The position numbers and the translations under genes are program-made. Below the pieces are notes generated by a model. It ran no database searches, was not told where the DNA came from, and saw nothing but the letters and a program-made list of their open reading frames with translations. Positions 1 to 6,079 of a stretch of DNA of 8,240 nt are shown here, one piece after another. This DNA is from Desulfuromonadales bacterium (lineage in GTDB: Bacteria; Desulfobacterota; Desulfuromonadia; Desulfuromonadales; UBA2294): assembly GCA_014859615.1 (NCBI GenBank), contig JACUTX010000109.1, positions 1 through 8,240 on the forward strand, in the 5' to 3' direction. Each line of letters begins with the position of its first letter. Position 1 is the stretch's first letter.

Positions 1-9
1 ACTAGAGCG

Positions 10-1020
10 TTACAACTCTTTGAAGTTGAACCGGTAGCTGAAGCTCTTGGGGTCGTAGAAATCGAGCGGCTGGCCGCCGACTTCGGCATAGGGGTAGCCG
101 AAGGTGTTGAGCGGCTTGTCAGCCTGGGGCGGGTTGAGGATCAGGTCGCGGCCGCTGGCGAGTTTGAAGCGATAAGCATCAAGGCCGCCCCAGAAATAGT
201 CGCGCAGCTCAGTGACGCGCGGACTGTCGAGCGTCAGTTTCTCGACCAGCATCGCCTTGAGGACATCAGCCGGATCGACCGGCACCCAGCCATGACCGGG
301 GAGGAAAAATTCAGCCCAGCAGTGCTGCCAGCCCGTGATCTCCTGCTCGCTCTTCTTGCCGAGTCGCAGACCAAAGATTTCGCGGGCCGGCACCCCGACG
401 GCGCGGCAGAGGGCAACAAAAACCGACGAAATATCTGTACACTTCCCACCCGGCTTCAGCAGCAGATAGCAGACATCACCTTGGCCGCAACCGACCGTAT
501 CGGCATCACGATGCATATTCTCAACGGTCCAGTCGTAGATCGCCTTGCTCCGTTCCAAAACGGTTATCTTATTGGCAACAATTTTATCGGCCAGCTCCTT
601 GACAACGCCATTAATCGGACCAAGACGGGTCGGGGCGAGATACTCGGCGTAGTCGACCGGGTTCCAGGCTGGCTCATGAATCGGAAGTGCCCCGCGCCGC
701 AGCTCCTTACGCTCGACTTCAAAAGTGAGATTCAGTTGGCGACTCTTGCTCCCTTTCGGCCATTCGGCATAGAGTAACGGCGTACCATTCATCCGGACGG
801 TATAAACCCCCGTCGCGGCGTAGTCACCGCTGAGGGAAATGTTACTGACCTGCTGATTCTGATCTGATACCGGATAAGGGATCCAGAGTTTCACGATTTC
901 ACCAGTCGGTTGTCCGCTCAGATCGAACTCCATACTGACCTGGCCGGCACGACTTTGCGCCGGCGTGATCGCCGGAATTAATAGAGAGAGGAGAACAAGG
1001 GTGGTCAACACTCTTTTCAT
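10..1020 (-). CDS. Exported transglutaminase-like domain protein
   Basis: 336-residue protein with an N-terminal signal peptide (MKR, then a hydrophobic stretch to about residue 20, with a plausible cut after TPA or SRA). A transglutaminase-like core lies in the second half. The papain-type triad is visible: Cys194 in GGKCTD, His233 in WQHCWAEF and Asp249 in VPVDPAD. The segment between the signal and the core (about 30-125) looks like a beta-rich domain I do not recognise. In bacteria such exported proteins usually act as peptidases or amide-processing enzymes rather than cross-linkers; the substrate cannot be told. Start choice: AGGAG at 1030-1034 lies 9 nt from this ATG and only 3 nt from an in-frame ATG at 1026. 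A farther ATG at 1065 would fall inside the -10 box and spoil the signal peptide. It appears monocistronic at its 5' side; what lies downstream is outside the window. Confidence 0.85.
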   Translation of the reverse strand: MKRVLTTLVLLSLLIPAITPAQSRAGQVSMEFDLSGQPTGEIVKLWIPYPVSDQNQQVSNISLSGDYAATGVYTVRMNGTPLLYAEWPKGSKSRQLNLTFEVERKELRRGALPIHEPAWNPVDYAEYLAPTRLGPINGVVKELADKIVANKITVLERSKAIYDWTVENMHRDADTVGCGQGDVCYLLLKPGGKCTDISSVFVALCRAVGVPAREIFGLRLGKKSEQEITGWQHCWAEFFLPGHGWVPVDPADVLKAMLVEKLTLDSPRVTELRDYFWGGLDAYRFKLASGRDLILNPPQADKPLNTFGYPYAEVGGQPLDFYDPKSFSYRFNFKEL

Positions 1021-1063
1021 GTTCATTTGCTCCTGTCGATAGAATCGGGTTAAAATACGGGCC

Positions 1064-1092
1064 ATTATCAGCGATTGACATCATCAAATCAA
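1064..1092 (-). promoter_or_regulatory. Sigma70-type promoter of the transglutaminase-like gene
   Basis: Read on the minus strand, TTGATT (1087-1092) and GATAAT (1064-1069) are separated by exactly 17 bp. Transcription would begin near 1057, giving a leader of roughly 35 nt before the ATG at 1020. The -10 box covers the ATG at 1065, which argues against the longest possible reading frame. Assigned by matching consensus only. Confidence 0.5.
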
Positions 1093-1215
1093 GTTGCTCC
1101 TAATCCGTATCTATTTTCTTCAGCGAAGACAAAAAAACAGGATTGACATAACAGCTCATACAGGTTCAGGGTGCACAGCATCGTACGGCTGAACGTAGAG
1201 TGACAAGGAGAGAGC
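1093..1215. other. Intergenic region upstream of the yitT-family gene
   Basis: The space between the divergent genes must hold the plus-strand promoter. Perfect TTGACA hexamers occur at 1075-1080 and 1143-1148, but neither has a convincing -10 box at 16-18 bp. A 6-bp inverted repeat, GTTCAG (1164-1169) with CTGAAC (1189-1194), encloses the palindromes GTGCAC and CGTACG and could form a leader hairpin just before the ribosome binding site AAGGAG (1205-1210). No gene is seen here. Confidence 0.35.
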
Positions 1216-2079
1216 ATGACCGATGAAAAAAGAAAATTCGTTTATTCAATCTTCTGGAACTGTGGTCTGATTACCCTTGGCAGCCTGCTCCAGGCGATTG
1301 TCCTGAAAGAGATCGCCATCCCGCATAATTTTGTTCCGGGCGGCCTGTTCGGGATCGGCTCCCTTATCTTTTACAAAACCGGTTTTCTCGATCCCGGCCT
1401 GATCTACCTGCTGTTGAATATCCCGATGTTTATTCTCGGCTACCTCTTCATCTCCCGCCGCTTTGTCTGGTACAGCGGACTCGCTATGGGGTTGATCACA
1501 ATTTTTTACCAGCTGGTCCAGTTTCAGATTCATATCGAAAACCAGCTTTATGCAGCGCTTGTATTCGGTTCTCTGCTCGGGATCGGTGCGGGGATGGTGT
1601 TGCGTTCACTCGGTTCCAACGGCGGGCTTGATGTCGTAGCGGTTATCCTCAACCAGAAATACAACATCGGCGTCGGCAAAGTTTACTTCGTTTTTAATCT
1701 CATTTTGTTCACGGCGAGTTTCGCCAGTCTCGATAATGATCTGGTCATTGTTTCGATGATCGCGGTCTTTGTCAGCTCACTGACGGTCGACTACGCCCTC
1801 TCGCTCTTCAATCAGCGTAAACTCGCTTTTATCGTCTCCGAAAAACCGGACGAAATTGCCAATCAAGTGATGATCCATCTGAAAACCGGAACCACCATGC
1901 TCCCGGCTATCGGCTCCTACCACAAAAAAGAGAAGACCGTCTTGATGGTGGTGATCAATAATATTCAGCTCAAGCGTCTTGAGGAGATCGTTTTCACTGC
2001 AGATGAATTCGCGCTGTTTATCGTCGAAAATACCTTCAACGTTCTCGGCTCCACCTTTTCACGGCGCAAGATCTATTAA
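1216..2079 (+). CDS. YitT family membrane protein (DUF161 plus DUF2179)
   Basis: 287-residue inner-membrane protein. Residues 10-31, 60-80, 85-104, 110-130, 153-171 and 174-192 are strongly hydrophobic, giving about six helices. The family glycine motif is seen around 134-145 (SNGGLDVVA), followed by the typical IGVGKVYFVFN stretch. The C-terminal soluble part (about 200-280, RKLAFIVSEK onward) matches the small cytoplasmic DUF2179 domain that closes YitT/YpjC/YqfU-type proteins. Length is normal for the family. Its transport or signalling role is not settled, so no substrate is proposed. The start is fixed by AAGGAG (1205-1210) five bases before the ATG. The ychJ-type gene follows after 57 bp on the same strand with no visible terminator between, so co-transcription is likely. 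Confidence 0.9.
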   Translation: MTDEKRKFVYSIFWNCGLITLGSLLQAIVLKEIAIPHNFVPGGLFGIGSLIFYKTGFLDPGLIYLLLNIPMFILGYLFISRRFVWYSGLAMGLITIFYQLVQFQIHIENQLYAALVFGSLLGIGAGMVLRSLGSNGGLDVVAVILNQKYNIGVGKVYFVFNLILFTASFASLDNDLVIVSMIAVFVSSLTVDYALSLFNQRKLAFIVSEKPDEIANQVMIHLKTGTTMLPAIGSYHKKEKTVLMVVINNIQLKRLEEIVFTADEFALFIVENTFNVLGSTFSRRKIY

Positions 2080-2122
2080 CCTTTCAACAAAAACAGATTG
2101 GATCCCGTTGAACCTGATTATG

Positions 2123-2128
2123 AAGGAG
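2123..2128 (+). promoter_or_regulatory. Ribosome binding site deciding the ychJ start
   Basis: AAGGAG sits 8 nt before the ATG at 2137. The in-frame upstream ATG at 2098 has no such site and would add 13 residues ahead of the conserved N-terminal SEC-C motif, so the shorter start is preferred. Confidence 0.7.
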
Positions 2129-2136
2129 AACAGACT

Positions 2137-2619
2137 ATGAACAGCTGTCCATGCGGGAGCGGCAACGACTACACCGCCTGCTGCGAACCGGTCATCACCG
2201 GGAAAGAACCGGCGCAGACCGCCGAACAGTTGATGCGGGCGCGTTATTCAGCCCATGTTATGGTCGATGTCGAGTTTCTTTACGCAACGACTCACCCCGA
2301 CTATCGTGAAGGGTACGATCACAAAGGGACCAGAATCTGGGCTGAAAATTCTGAATGGCATGGCCTGCAGATTCTCGAAACGACAGGGGGTGGCCCGAAG
2401 GATGAAGAGGGCGAAGTCGAGTTTATCGCCCGCTTTCGCGATAAGAATGGTCTGCGCAGTCATCACGAACGTGGCAAGTTTGAGCGCAAAAAGAAAAGAT
2501 GGCTGTTCACTGAAGGGGAGATGGTCAAATCACCACCGCTAACGGTCAACAAAATCGGCCGGAACGACCCCTGCAACTGTGGCAGCGGGAAGAAACACAA
2601 GAAGTGCTGCGGAAAATAG
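2137..2619 (+). CDS. ychJ: YchJ family protein with two SEC-C motifs
   Basis: 160-residue cytoplasmic protein. It has an N-terminal SEC-C-like motif (Cys4, Cys6, Cys15, Cys16) and a C-terminal SEC-C motif (Cys146, Cys148, Cys157, Cys158 in the GRNDPCNCGSG context). Both have the C-x-C-x8-C-C spacing that binds zinc in SecA and related proteins. Between them, about residues 25-130 (QLMRARYSAH, then the EFIARF and RWLF strands) match the NTF2-like fold of the YchJ/UPF0225 family. Length is close to E. coli YchJ, which is about 150 residues. The biochemical function is unknown; the family is often annotated only as a metal-binding or SEC-C protein. It lies directly behind the YitT-type gene, but I know of no functional link between them. 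Confidence 0.9.
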   Translation: MNSCPCGSGNDYTACCEPVITGKEPAQTAEQLMRARYSAHVMVDVEFLYATTHPDYREGYDHKGTRIWAENSEWHGLQILETTGGGPKDEEGEVEFIARFRDKNGLRSHHERGKFERKKKRWLFTEGEMVKSPPLTVNKIGRNDPCNCGSGKKHKKCCGK

Positions 2620-2672
2620 TCGATCGGTACGCGGGGCAAACTAAAAGCATAGCAACGGTTCAGCACTTCTAT

Positions 2673-2700
2673 AACAGCATGAGGTCTACAGCTGTTTTTT
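2673..2700 (+). terminator. Weak intrinsic terminator after ychJ
   Basis: AACAGC (2673-2678) can pair with GCTGTT (2691-2696) across a 12-nt loop, and the right arm runs into T2695-T2700. It lies at the meeting point of two convergent genes, where a terminator is expected, and overlaps the last stop codon of the minus-strand gene. The stem is short and the loop long, so efficiency is doubtful. Confidence 0.35.
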
Positions 2701-3595
2701 AGCCGAACCACCCCTGCCAGCGCGCCTTTTTGATCGCACTCTGCAGCGCCGCGAGTTTTCGCTCCACCTCTTCGGCGCCGCGCTTAATGGCGGCTTCGGT
2801 CGTGGAAAAATCGGCCCAGTGGGTTATGCCGTTTCTGGGTGAGAGAATCATATCAGCTTCTTTAAGCTGCTCTCGGTTGAGAGCGTCGCGCGCCAGGGAG
2901 TCGGCGCGAGCGATTACATCGAGAGCGTTGCGCGGCACCTCAAACTCTCTGCCGGAATCCCCCACATTGACAGCAATTACAAAATCGGCACCAAGTTGGC
3001 GGGCAGCCCGGATCGGAACCGTTTCGACCCAGCCACCGTCAACCAGGACCAGCCCGTCAAGTTCAACCGGATTGAGCACCCCCGGCATAGCACAGGAGGC
3101 AGCAATCACTTCGCGCAGCCGCCCGCGCTTGAGAACAACCGCTTCGCCACTTTTCAGATCGAGGGCAACGGCGGCAAACGGGATGCGGGTCTCCTCCACG
3201 CTTAAATCTTCGAGCAGGTAGTCGTAACTGCTGGCGGCAGTTTTATTGTTGACCAGAGCGGTCTTGGTGACCAACAGAGTATTAAACACCCCGCGCCGTG
3301 CAAATCGCCCCATATCGGCCAAAAAACCTTCGTCATGAGAATCGAGTTCCTTGAAGAAATTAAACCCCGATTCTTCAAACTCTTCACTGTCGATATAAGC
3401 GGCAAAGTGCGCCTTGATTGCATCCACATCCGGTAGAGTTGCGTACATGGCGCCAATAATTGCCCCCATACTGGTGCCGGTAATGATATCGATGGGGATG
3501 CCGTGCCGGGTCAGCCCGTCGAGGACCCCGATGTGGGAAAAAGCACGCGCCGCGCCGCCGCCGAGAGCCAGTCCGACTTTTATTCGTTTGAACAT
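2699..3595 (-). CDS. Patatin-like phospholipase family protein (RssA type)
   Basis: 298-residue predicted serine hydrolase with the patatin catalytic dyad. The glycine-rich oxyanion loop is at 11-18 (LGGGAARAF), the nucleophile elbow GTSMG carries Ser42, and the DGG motif carries Asp186. The family's expected order and spacing are kept, and length is typical of bacterial RssA/YlbK-like members. Family members hydrolyse ester bonds of phospholipids or other acyl esters; the substrate here is not evident. There is no signal peptide, so it is probably cytosolic or attached to the inner face of the membrane. AGGAG (3603-3607) lies 7 nt before the ATG. The gene follows the YgjP-like gene by 35 bp on the same strand, suggesting a two-gene operon. 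Confidence 0.92.
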   Translation of the reverse strand: MFKRIKVGLALGGGAARAFSHIGVLDGLTRHGIPIDIITGTSMGAIIGAMYATLPDVDAIKAHFAAYIDSEEFEESGFNFFKELDSHDEGFLADMGRFARRGVFNTLLVTKTALVNNKTAASSYDYLLEDLSVEETRIPFAAVALDLKSGEAVVLKRGRLREVIAASCAMPGVLNPVELDGLVLVDGGWVETVPIRAARQLGADFVIAVNVGDSGREFEVPRNALDVIARADSLARDALNREQLKEADMILSPRNGITHWADFSTTEAAIKRGAEEVERKLAALQSAIKKARWQGWFG

Positions 3596-3630
3596 ACTAC
3601 TACTCCTGTGAATCAGGTCCGCAATAAAAA

Positions 3631-4191
3631 TTAATCGAGATTCTGCGTCCGGTAAAGCGGCCCGATCAGTTCCAGATGAGTCAGATAGAGACGCAGATCA
3701 AACTCCAGCTGGTGATAATCCGGCTCCATATATTCGCAGAGGTTATAAAACGCCTTGTTGTGCTCCTTCTCCTTGAGATGTGCCAGTTCATGCACCACGA
3801 TCATTCGCAAAAATTCGATCGGTGCAGTCTTGAAGACAACACCGATGCGAATTTCGTGTTTCGCCTTCAGCTTCCCCCCCTGCACCCGGGAGATAAAAGT
3901 GTGCAGACCGAGCGCATCATGCAGAATGTTGATCCTGCTGTCGTAAATGACCTTGCTTAAGGGATTGGCCTTGCGCAGAAACCGGTTTTTCAGCTCGACG
4001 GCAAAATCGTACAGCACCTTTTCGGTCTTGATTGTGTGCGGAAGCGGGTAACGTTTGAGGAGCAGCTGCGTTAGACGCTGTTCCTCTATAATTTTTCCGA
4101 TCTGACCGATCAGCTGTTGGGGATAACCGGTCAGATAGCGTAATTCCTGCATCAGATTCAAACTTTCATCAGTGCTTGTCGATCTCTTCAT
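3631..4191 (-). CDS. YgjP-like M48-type zinc metallopeptidase (DUF45)
   Basis: 186-residue protein with the zinc site HELAH (His134, Glu135, His138) and a third likely ligand, His144. The H-E-x-x-H-x5-H arrangement is the YgjP/DUF45 signature, followed by the usual aromatic-rich stretch (AFYNLCEYMEPDYH). No signal peptide or membrane segment is seen, so it should be cytosolic. From memory, the middle and C-terminal parts (RVQGGKLKAKHEIR and the stretch after HELAH) resemble a highly conserved proteobacterial form of the family. Substrate unknown. The start is uncertain: the ATG at 4191 has no good Shine-Dalgarno site, and neither does the in-frame ATG at 4152 (residue 14). It is probably the first gene of an operon with the patatin-like gene. 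Confidence 0.85.
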   Translation of the reverse strand: MKRSTSTDESLNLMQELRYLTGYPQQLIGQIGKIIEEQRLTQLLLKRYPLPHTIKTEKVLYDFAVELKNRFLRKANPLSKVIYDSRINILHDALGLHTFISRVQGGKLKAKHEIRIGVVFKTAPIEFLRMIVVHELAHLKEKEHNKAFYNLCEYMEPDYHQLEFDLRLYLTHLELIGPLYRTQNLD

Positions 4192-4217
4192 GCGGTTTTG
4201 ACTATCATCTTGCCATT

Positions 4218-4283
4218 ACTCTCTTTTCTTTACAATCACTTTAGCGCCTGATGAAAGGCGATCAAGCTTTCAGAAAAGAGGGT
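4218..4283. repeat. Nested inverted repeats upstream of the YgjP-like gene
   Basis: Outer arms 4218-4229 (ACTCTCTTTTCT) and 4272-4283 (AGAAAAGAGGGT) are complementary over 12 positions with one G-T pair; the inner nine are perfect. Inside them, CGCCT (4245-4249) and AGGCG (4256-4260) form a second dyad with a 6-base loop. No T-run follows on either strand, so this is not a classical terminator. An operator or a structured leader is possible. Confidence 0.55.
4238..4265 (-). promoter_or_regulatory. Candidate promoter of the YgjP-like/patatin operon
   Basis: On the minus strand TTGATC (4260-4265) and TAAAGT (4238-4243) are 16 bp apart, about 45 nt upstream of the start at 4191. The -10 box matches four of six consensus bases. 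The spacer holds a small hairpin and the whole promoter lies between the arms of a larger inverted repeat, which might make it an operator-controlled promoter. This is inferred by eye. Confidence 0.3.
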
Positions 4284-4389
4284 TTAAATTCCTTTCTGCC
4301 ACTGATTTAACGCTGTTAATAGGGGGGAGACTGTAACTCTTGAATCGCAGCCGGAGGGCGACCGGTCCGGCAAGCTTTTGTCCCCTGAA

Positions 4390-4806
4390 TCAGACCGTCT
4401 GCCAATAACGGCGCCAGTTCTCTCGCGCGACCTTCCGGCGGAATCTTTTCGGCATTGTACAAAGAGACCCTTCTGATTGCTCCAGAGTCGCTCTGTTTGG
4501 AATCAGGGCCAGACATTGGCAGGGGCGTTCGGCAACAGAAAAGCGGCAGCCGTCGACTCCGAGAAAACCACATCCGGCCGAGGTCGAACCGGGAGCCGGT
4601 ATCGATACGTCATTCATCTCCCAGAGGAAGAGACCGATGGGAAAAAGACGCTCACGCAGTTCTTCAAGCGGCAGCTGTTCGCCACCGAAAAAGAGATCAA
4701 AAAAGCGCGCAGGATCGACCCAAATTCCAGGCCCCCCCTGACAACACCGCCCACCACACTCCCGACAGAGGAGGCGATTTAATATCGGTTGTAATTCTGG
4801 TCGCAT
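4390..4806 (-). CDS. YkgJ-type cysteine-cluster protein (putative zinc/iron-chelating)
   Basis: 138-residue cytosolic protein rich in cysteine. The N-terminal cluster Cys14, Cys17, Cys21, Cys22 (CRECGGRCC) and the later Cys79, Cys87, Cys96 and Cys98 in the order GCGFL, DGCRF and RPCQC reproduce the pattern of the YkgJ/UPF0153 family, proposed to bind zinc or an iron-sulfur cluster. Cys116 is an extra possible ligand. The reaction and partner are unknown. It begins 20 bp after the dehydrogenase gene, so translation from a shared mRNA is likely, though the Shine-Dalgarno is poor (only a distant GGA). The C-terminal end (KRFRRKVARENWRRYW) is basic, which may suggest contact with nucleic acid or acidic partners; that is speculation. 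Confidence 0.8.
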   Translation of the reverse strand: MRPELQPILNRLLCRECGGRCCQGGPGIWVDPARFFDLFFGGEQLPLEELRERLFPIGLFLWEMNDVSIPAPGSTSAGCGFLGVDGCRFSVAERPCQCLALIPNRATLEQSEGSLCTMPKRFRRKVARENWRRYWQTV

Positions 4807-4826
4807 AAACTTGTTTTTCCGCCTCT

Positions 4827-5687
4827 TCAGGCCCCGATGCTTTGACCGACAGCAGAAAAATCGAGCTCACCGCAGCCGTCCGCCAGCGCCTGTTTGTACA
4901 GCTCATTGGCTGTAGCGACAGTGTGCAGCGGCTGCTGCTTCTCGTCGCCGAGCGCAATGGCCAGACGCAGATCTTTCTGCATATGTTTAAGAGGGAAATT
5001 GACCGGATGCTCGGCGGCAGCAATCTTCGGCCCCTTCATGGCAAACATCGGGTTGGCGATCGCACCGGCAGCAAAGACTTCGAGGATCTCCTCGGCATTG
5101 AGATCACAGCGCTTGCCAAGAGCCAGCGCTTCACAAAGCAGAGTCATCATCCCCCCCATTGTCATATTGACCAGCAGCTTCATGGCCCCCCCCTGTCCGG
5201 TCGCTCCGAGATAAAGATGTTTTTTACCGAGGAGATTAAACAGGGGGAGCGCATCTTCATAGAGGGATCGATTTCCGGCAGCAAGGATGACCAGTGACCC
5301 CTCCTCCGCCGGTCTCTTGCTTCCGGAGACCGGCGCTTCGAGAAACCGACCACCGGCTGCTTCGATCTCTCTACCGATGGTTCTGGCAGTTAATGGATCG
5401 ACCGTTGACATATCAATGTAGCTTTTGCCCGGAATAATCGCTTTTTGTACCCCTGCATCGCCAAAAACCACTTCGGAAGCCGCTTCGGGGTCCGCCAGCA
5501 TGGCAATACAGATATCAGAGGCAGCAACAGCAGCGGCGGGGGTCACCGCAATGACCGCCCCCTTGCGCTCCAGCGGCTTACACCGCTCAGCGGTCCGGTT
5601 CCAGACAATCAGCTCATGCCCTGCTGCCAGCAGGTTTTCCGCCATCGGCCGACCCATAATTCCCAACCCGAGAAAAGCAATCTTCAT
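4827..5687 (-). CDS. NAD(P)-dependent beta-hydroxyacid dehydrogenase (glyoxylate/succinic semialdehyde reductase-like)
   Basis: 286-residue two-domain oxidoreductase of the 3-hydroxyisobutyrate dehydrogenase family. A Rossmann domain starts at residue 2, with GLGIMG at 7-12 and an Asn-Arg pair (30-31) after the second strand that usually favours NADPH. The substrate-binding motif APVSGSK (118-124) follows, then the catalytic Lys170 in GGAMKLLVN, and Lys238-Asp239 in the helical C-terminal domain. The text closely resembles Geobacter enzymes known to reduce glyoxylate and succinic semialdehyde to the matching hydroxyacids. 2-hydroxy-3-oxopropionate reductase or 3-hydroxyisobutyrate dehydrogenase are the alternatives. 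AAAGGGG (5694-5700) lies 6 nt before the ATG. The YkgJ-like gene follows after 20 bp. Likely role: cytosolic removal of reactive aldehydes, by inference. Confidence 0.9.
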   Translation of the reverse strand: MKIAFLGLGIMGRPMAENLLAAGHELIVWNRTAERCKPLERKGAVIAVTPAAAVAASDICIAMLADPEAASEVVFGDAGVQKAIIPGKSYIDMSTVDPLTARTIGREIEAAGGRFLEAPVSGSKRPAEEGSLVILAAGNRSLYEDALPLFNLLGKKHLYLGATGQGGAMKLLVNMTMGGMMTLLCEALALGKRCDLNAEEILEVFAAGAIANPMFAMKGPKIAAAEHPVNFPLKHMQKDLRLAIALGDEKQQPLHTVATANELYKQALADGCGELDFSAVGQSIGA

Positions 5688-5767
5688 CGTTAACCCCTTT
5701 CAATGCAAAATTATTTATCAGACAGAGGTCGGCCAGAACGGCTCTTCTTCTGTTTGGCAAATCAAAT

Positions 5768-5797
5768 ATTTTATTTATTGCATCGCTAAAGCACCAA
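5768..5797 (-). promoter_or_regulatory. Candidate promoter of the dehydrogenase gene
   Basis: Minus-strand TTGGTG (5792-5797) and TAAAAT (5768-5773) are 18 bp apart; the -10 box matches five of six consensus bases and the -35 only three. It would give a leader of about 75 nt. The surroundings are so AT-rich that chance matches are expected. Confidence 0.3.
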
Positions 5798-5812
5798 AAA
5801 AAATTCGCAATT

Positions 5813-5841
5813 TTGTTAAACACAAGAAATTCTCATATTAA
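5813..5841 (+). promoter_or_regulatory. Promoter-like pair inside the AT-rich gap
   Basis: TTGTTA (5813-5818) and TATTAA (5836-5841) are exactly 17 bp apart; each matches four of six consensus bases. A start near 5848 would yield a transcript of about 125 nt to the hairpin ending at 5972. Weak because of local base composition. Confidence 0.25.
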
Positions 5842-5949
5842 CAGTAACTTAGAAAAGTTTCGCCCATATCGATAACATCTTTACAAGATCAAGAGTTTGC
5901 AATTCTGCGAAAACGGTGACCGCCGTGCGCTCTGCATACTTTATTAACT

Positions 5950-5972
5950 ATCTGTAATAACGACAGATTTTT
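5950..5972 (+). terminator. Terminator-like hairpin in the AT-rich gap
   Basis: ATCTGT (5950-5955) pairs with ACAGAT (5963-5968) over a 7-nt loop, followed directly by T5969-T5972 (T-run from 5968). It reads on the plus strand although no protein gene precedes it on that strand within this gap, which suggests either a short RNA ending here or a stop for transcription entering from the left. The stem is only 6 bp with two G-C pairs. Confidence 0.35.
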
Positions 5973-5996
5973 GATTGTAACAAAATTTTAAAACAT

Positions 5997-6005
5997 TGGT
6001 ATACA
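5997..6005 (+). promoter_or_regulatory. Extended -10 promoter for the alpha/beta-hydrolase-like gene
   Basis: TGGTATACA has the extended -10 form (TG, one base, TATACA at 6000-6005). A poor -35, TTGTAA (5974-5979), lies 20 bp upstream, which is acceptable only because extended -10 promoters depend little on it. The leader would be about 68 nt. Confidence 0.4.
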
Positions 6006-6079
6006 GATTGCTCTTAACTCGATAATGAAAGAGACCAGATGTCGAAAGAATAACCACAGCTGCAGATCAGGAGGAATTT

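Larger units (their letters stand above)
4192..4389. other. Gene-free spacer between the YgjP-like and YkgJ-like genes
   Basis: A 198-bp spacer between two minus-strand genes. It contains the nested inverted repeats and a promoter candidate in its lower part. I see no convincing terminator for the upstream YkgJ-like gene and no translated small reading frame, so readthrough into the YgjP-like gene cannot be excluded. Confidence 0.5.
5688..6079. other. AT-rich divergent intergenic region, no protein gene
   Basis: A 392-bp region between divergent genes, much richer in A+T than the flanking genes. It holds promoter candidates on both strands, a palindrome CGGTGACCG (5914-5922), an inverted repeat TGTTAA/TTAACA (5814-5819, 5838-5843), an imperfect hairpin at 5894-5914 and a terminator-like hairpin at 5950-5972. 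Only very short reading frames occur. It could be simply a long regulatory spacer or could encode a small RNA. Confidence 0.6.

Noticed and set aside
292..777. 161-codon open frame on the plus strand
   Set aside because: It is antisense to the transglutaminase-like gene, has no recognisable domain and no ribosome binding site; the opposite frame holds a full catalytic triad and signal peptide.
1021..1065. Longer start for the transglutaminase-like protein
   Set aside because: The ATG at 1065 lies inside the best -10 box and puts 15 charged or polar residues before the signal peptide.
4455..4808. Plus-strand frames opposite the YkgJ-like gene
   Set aside because: They are antisense shadows; the minus frame carries a spaced cysteine pattern that would not arise by chance.
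5688..6079. Cyclic-di-GMP (GEMM) riboswitch, common in Geobacter-like genomes
   Set aside because: I looked for the conserved GEMM core in the gap and did not find it on either strand.
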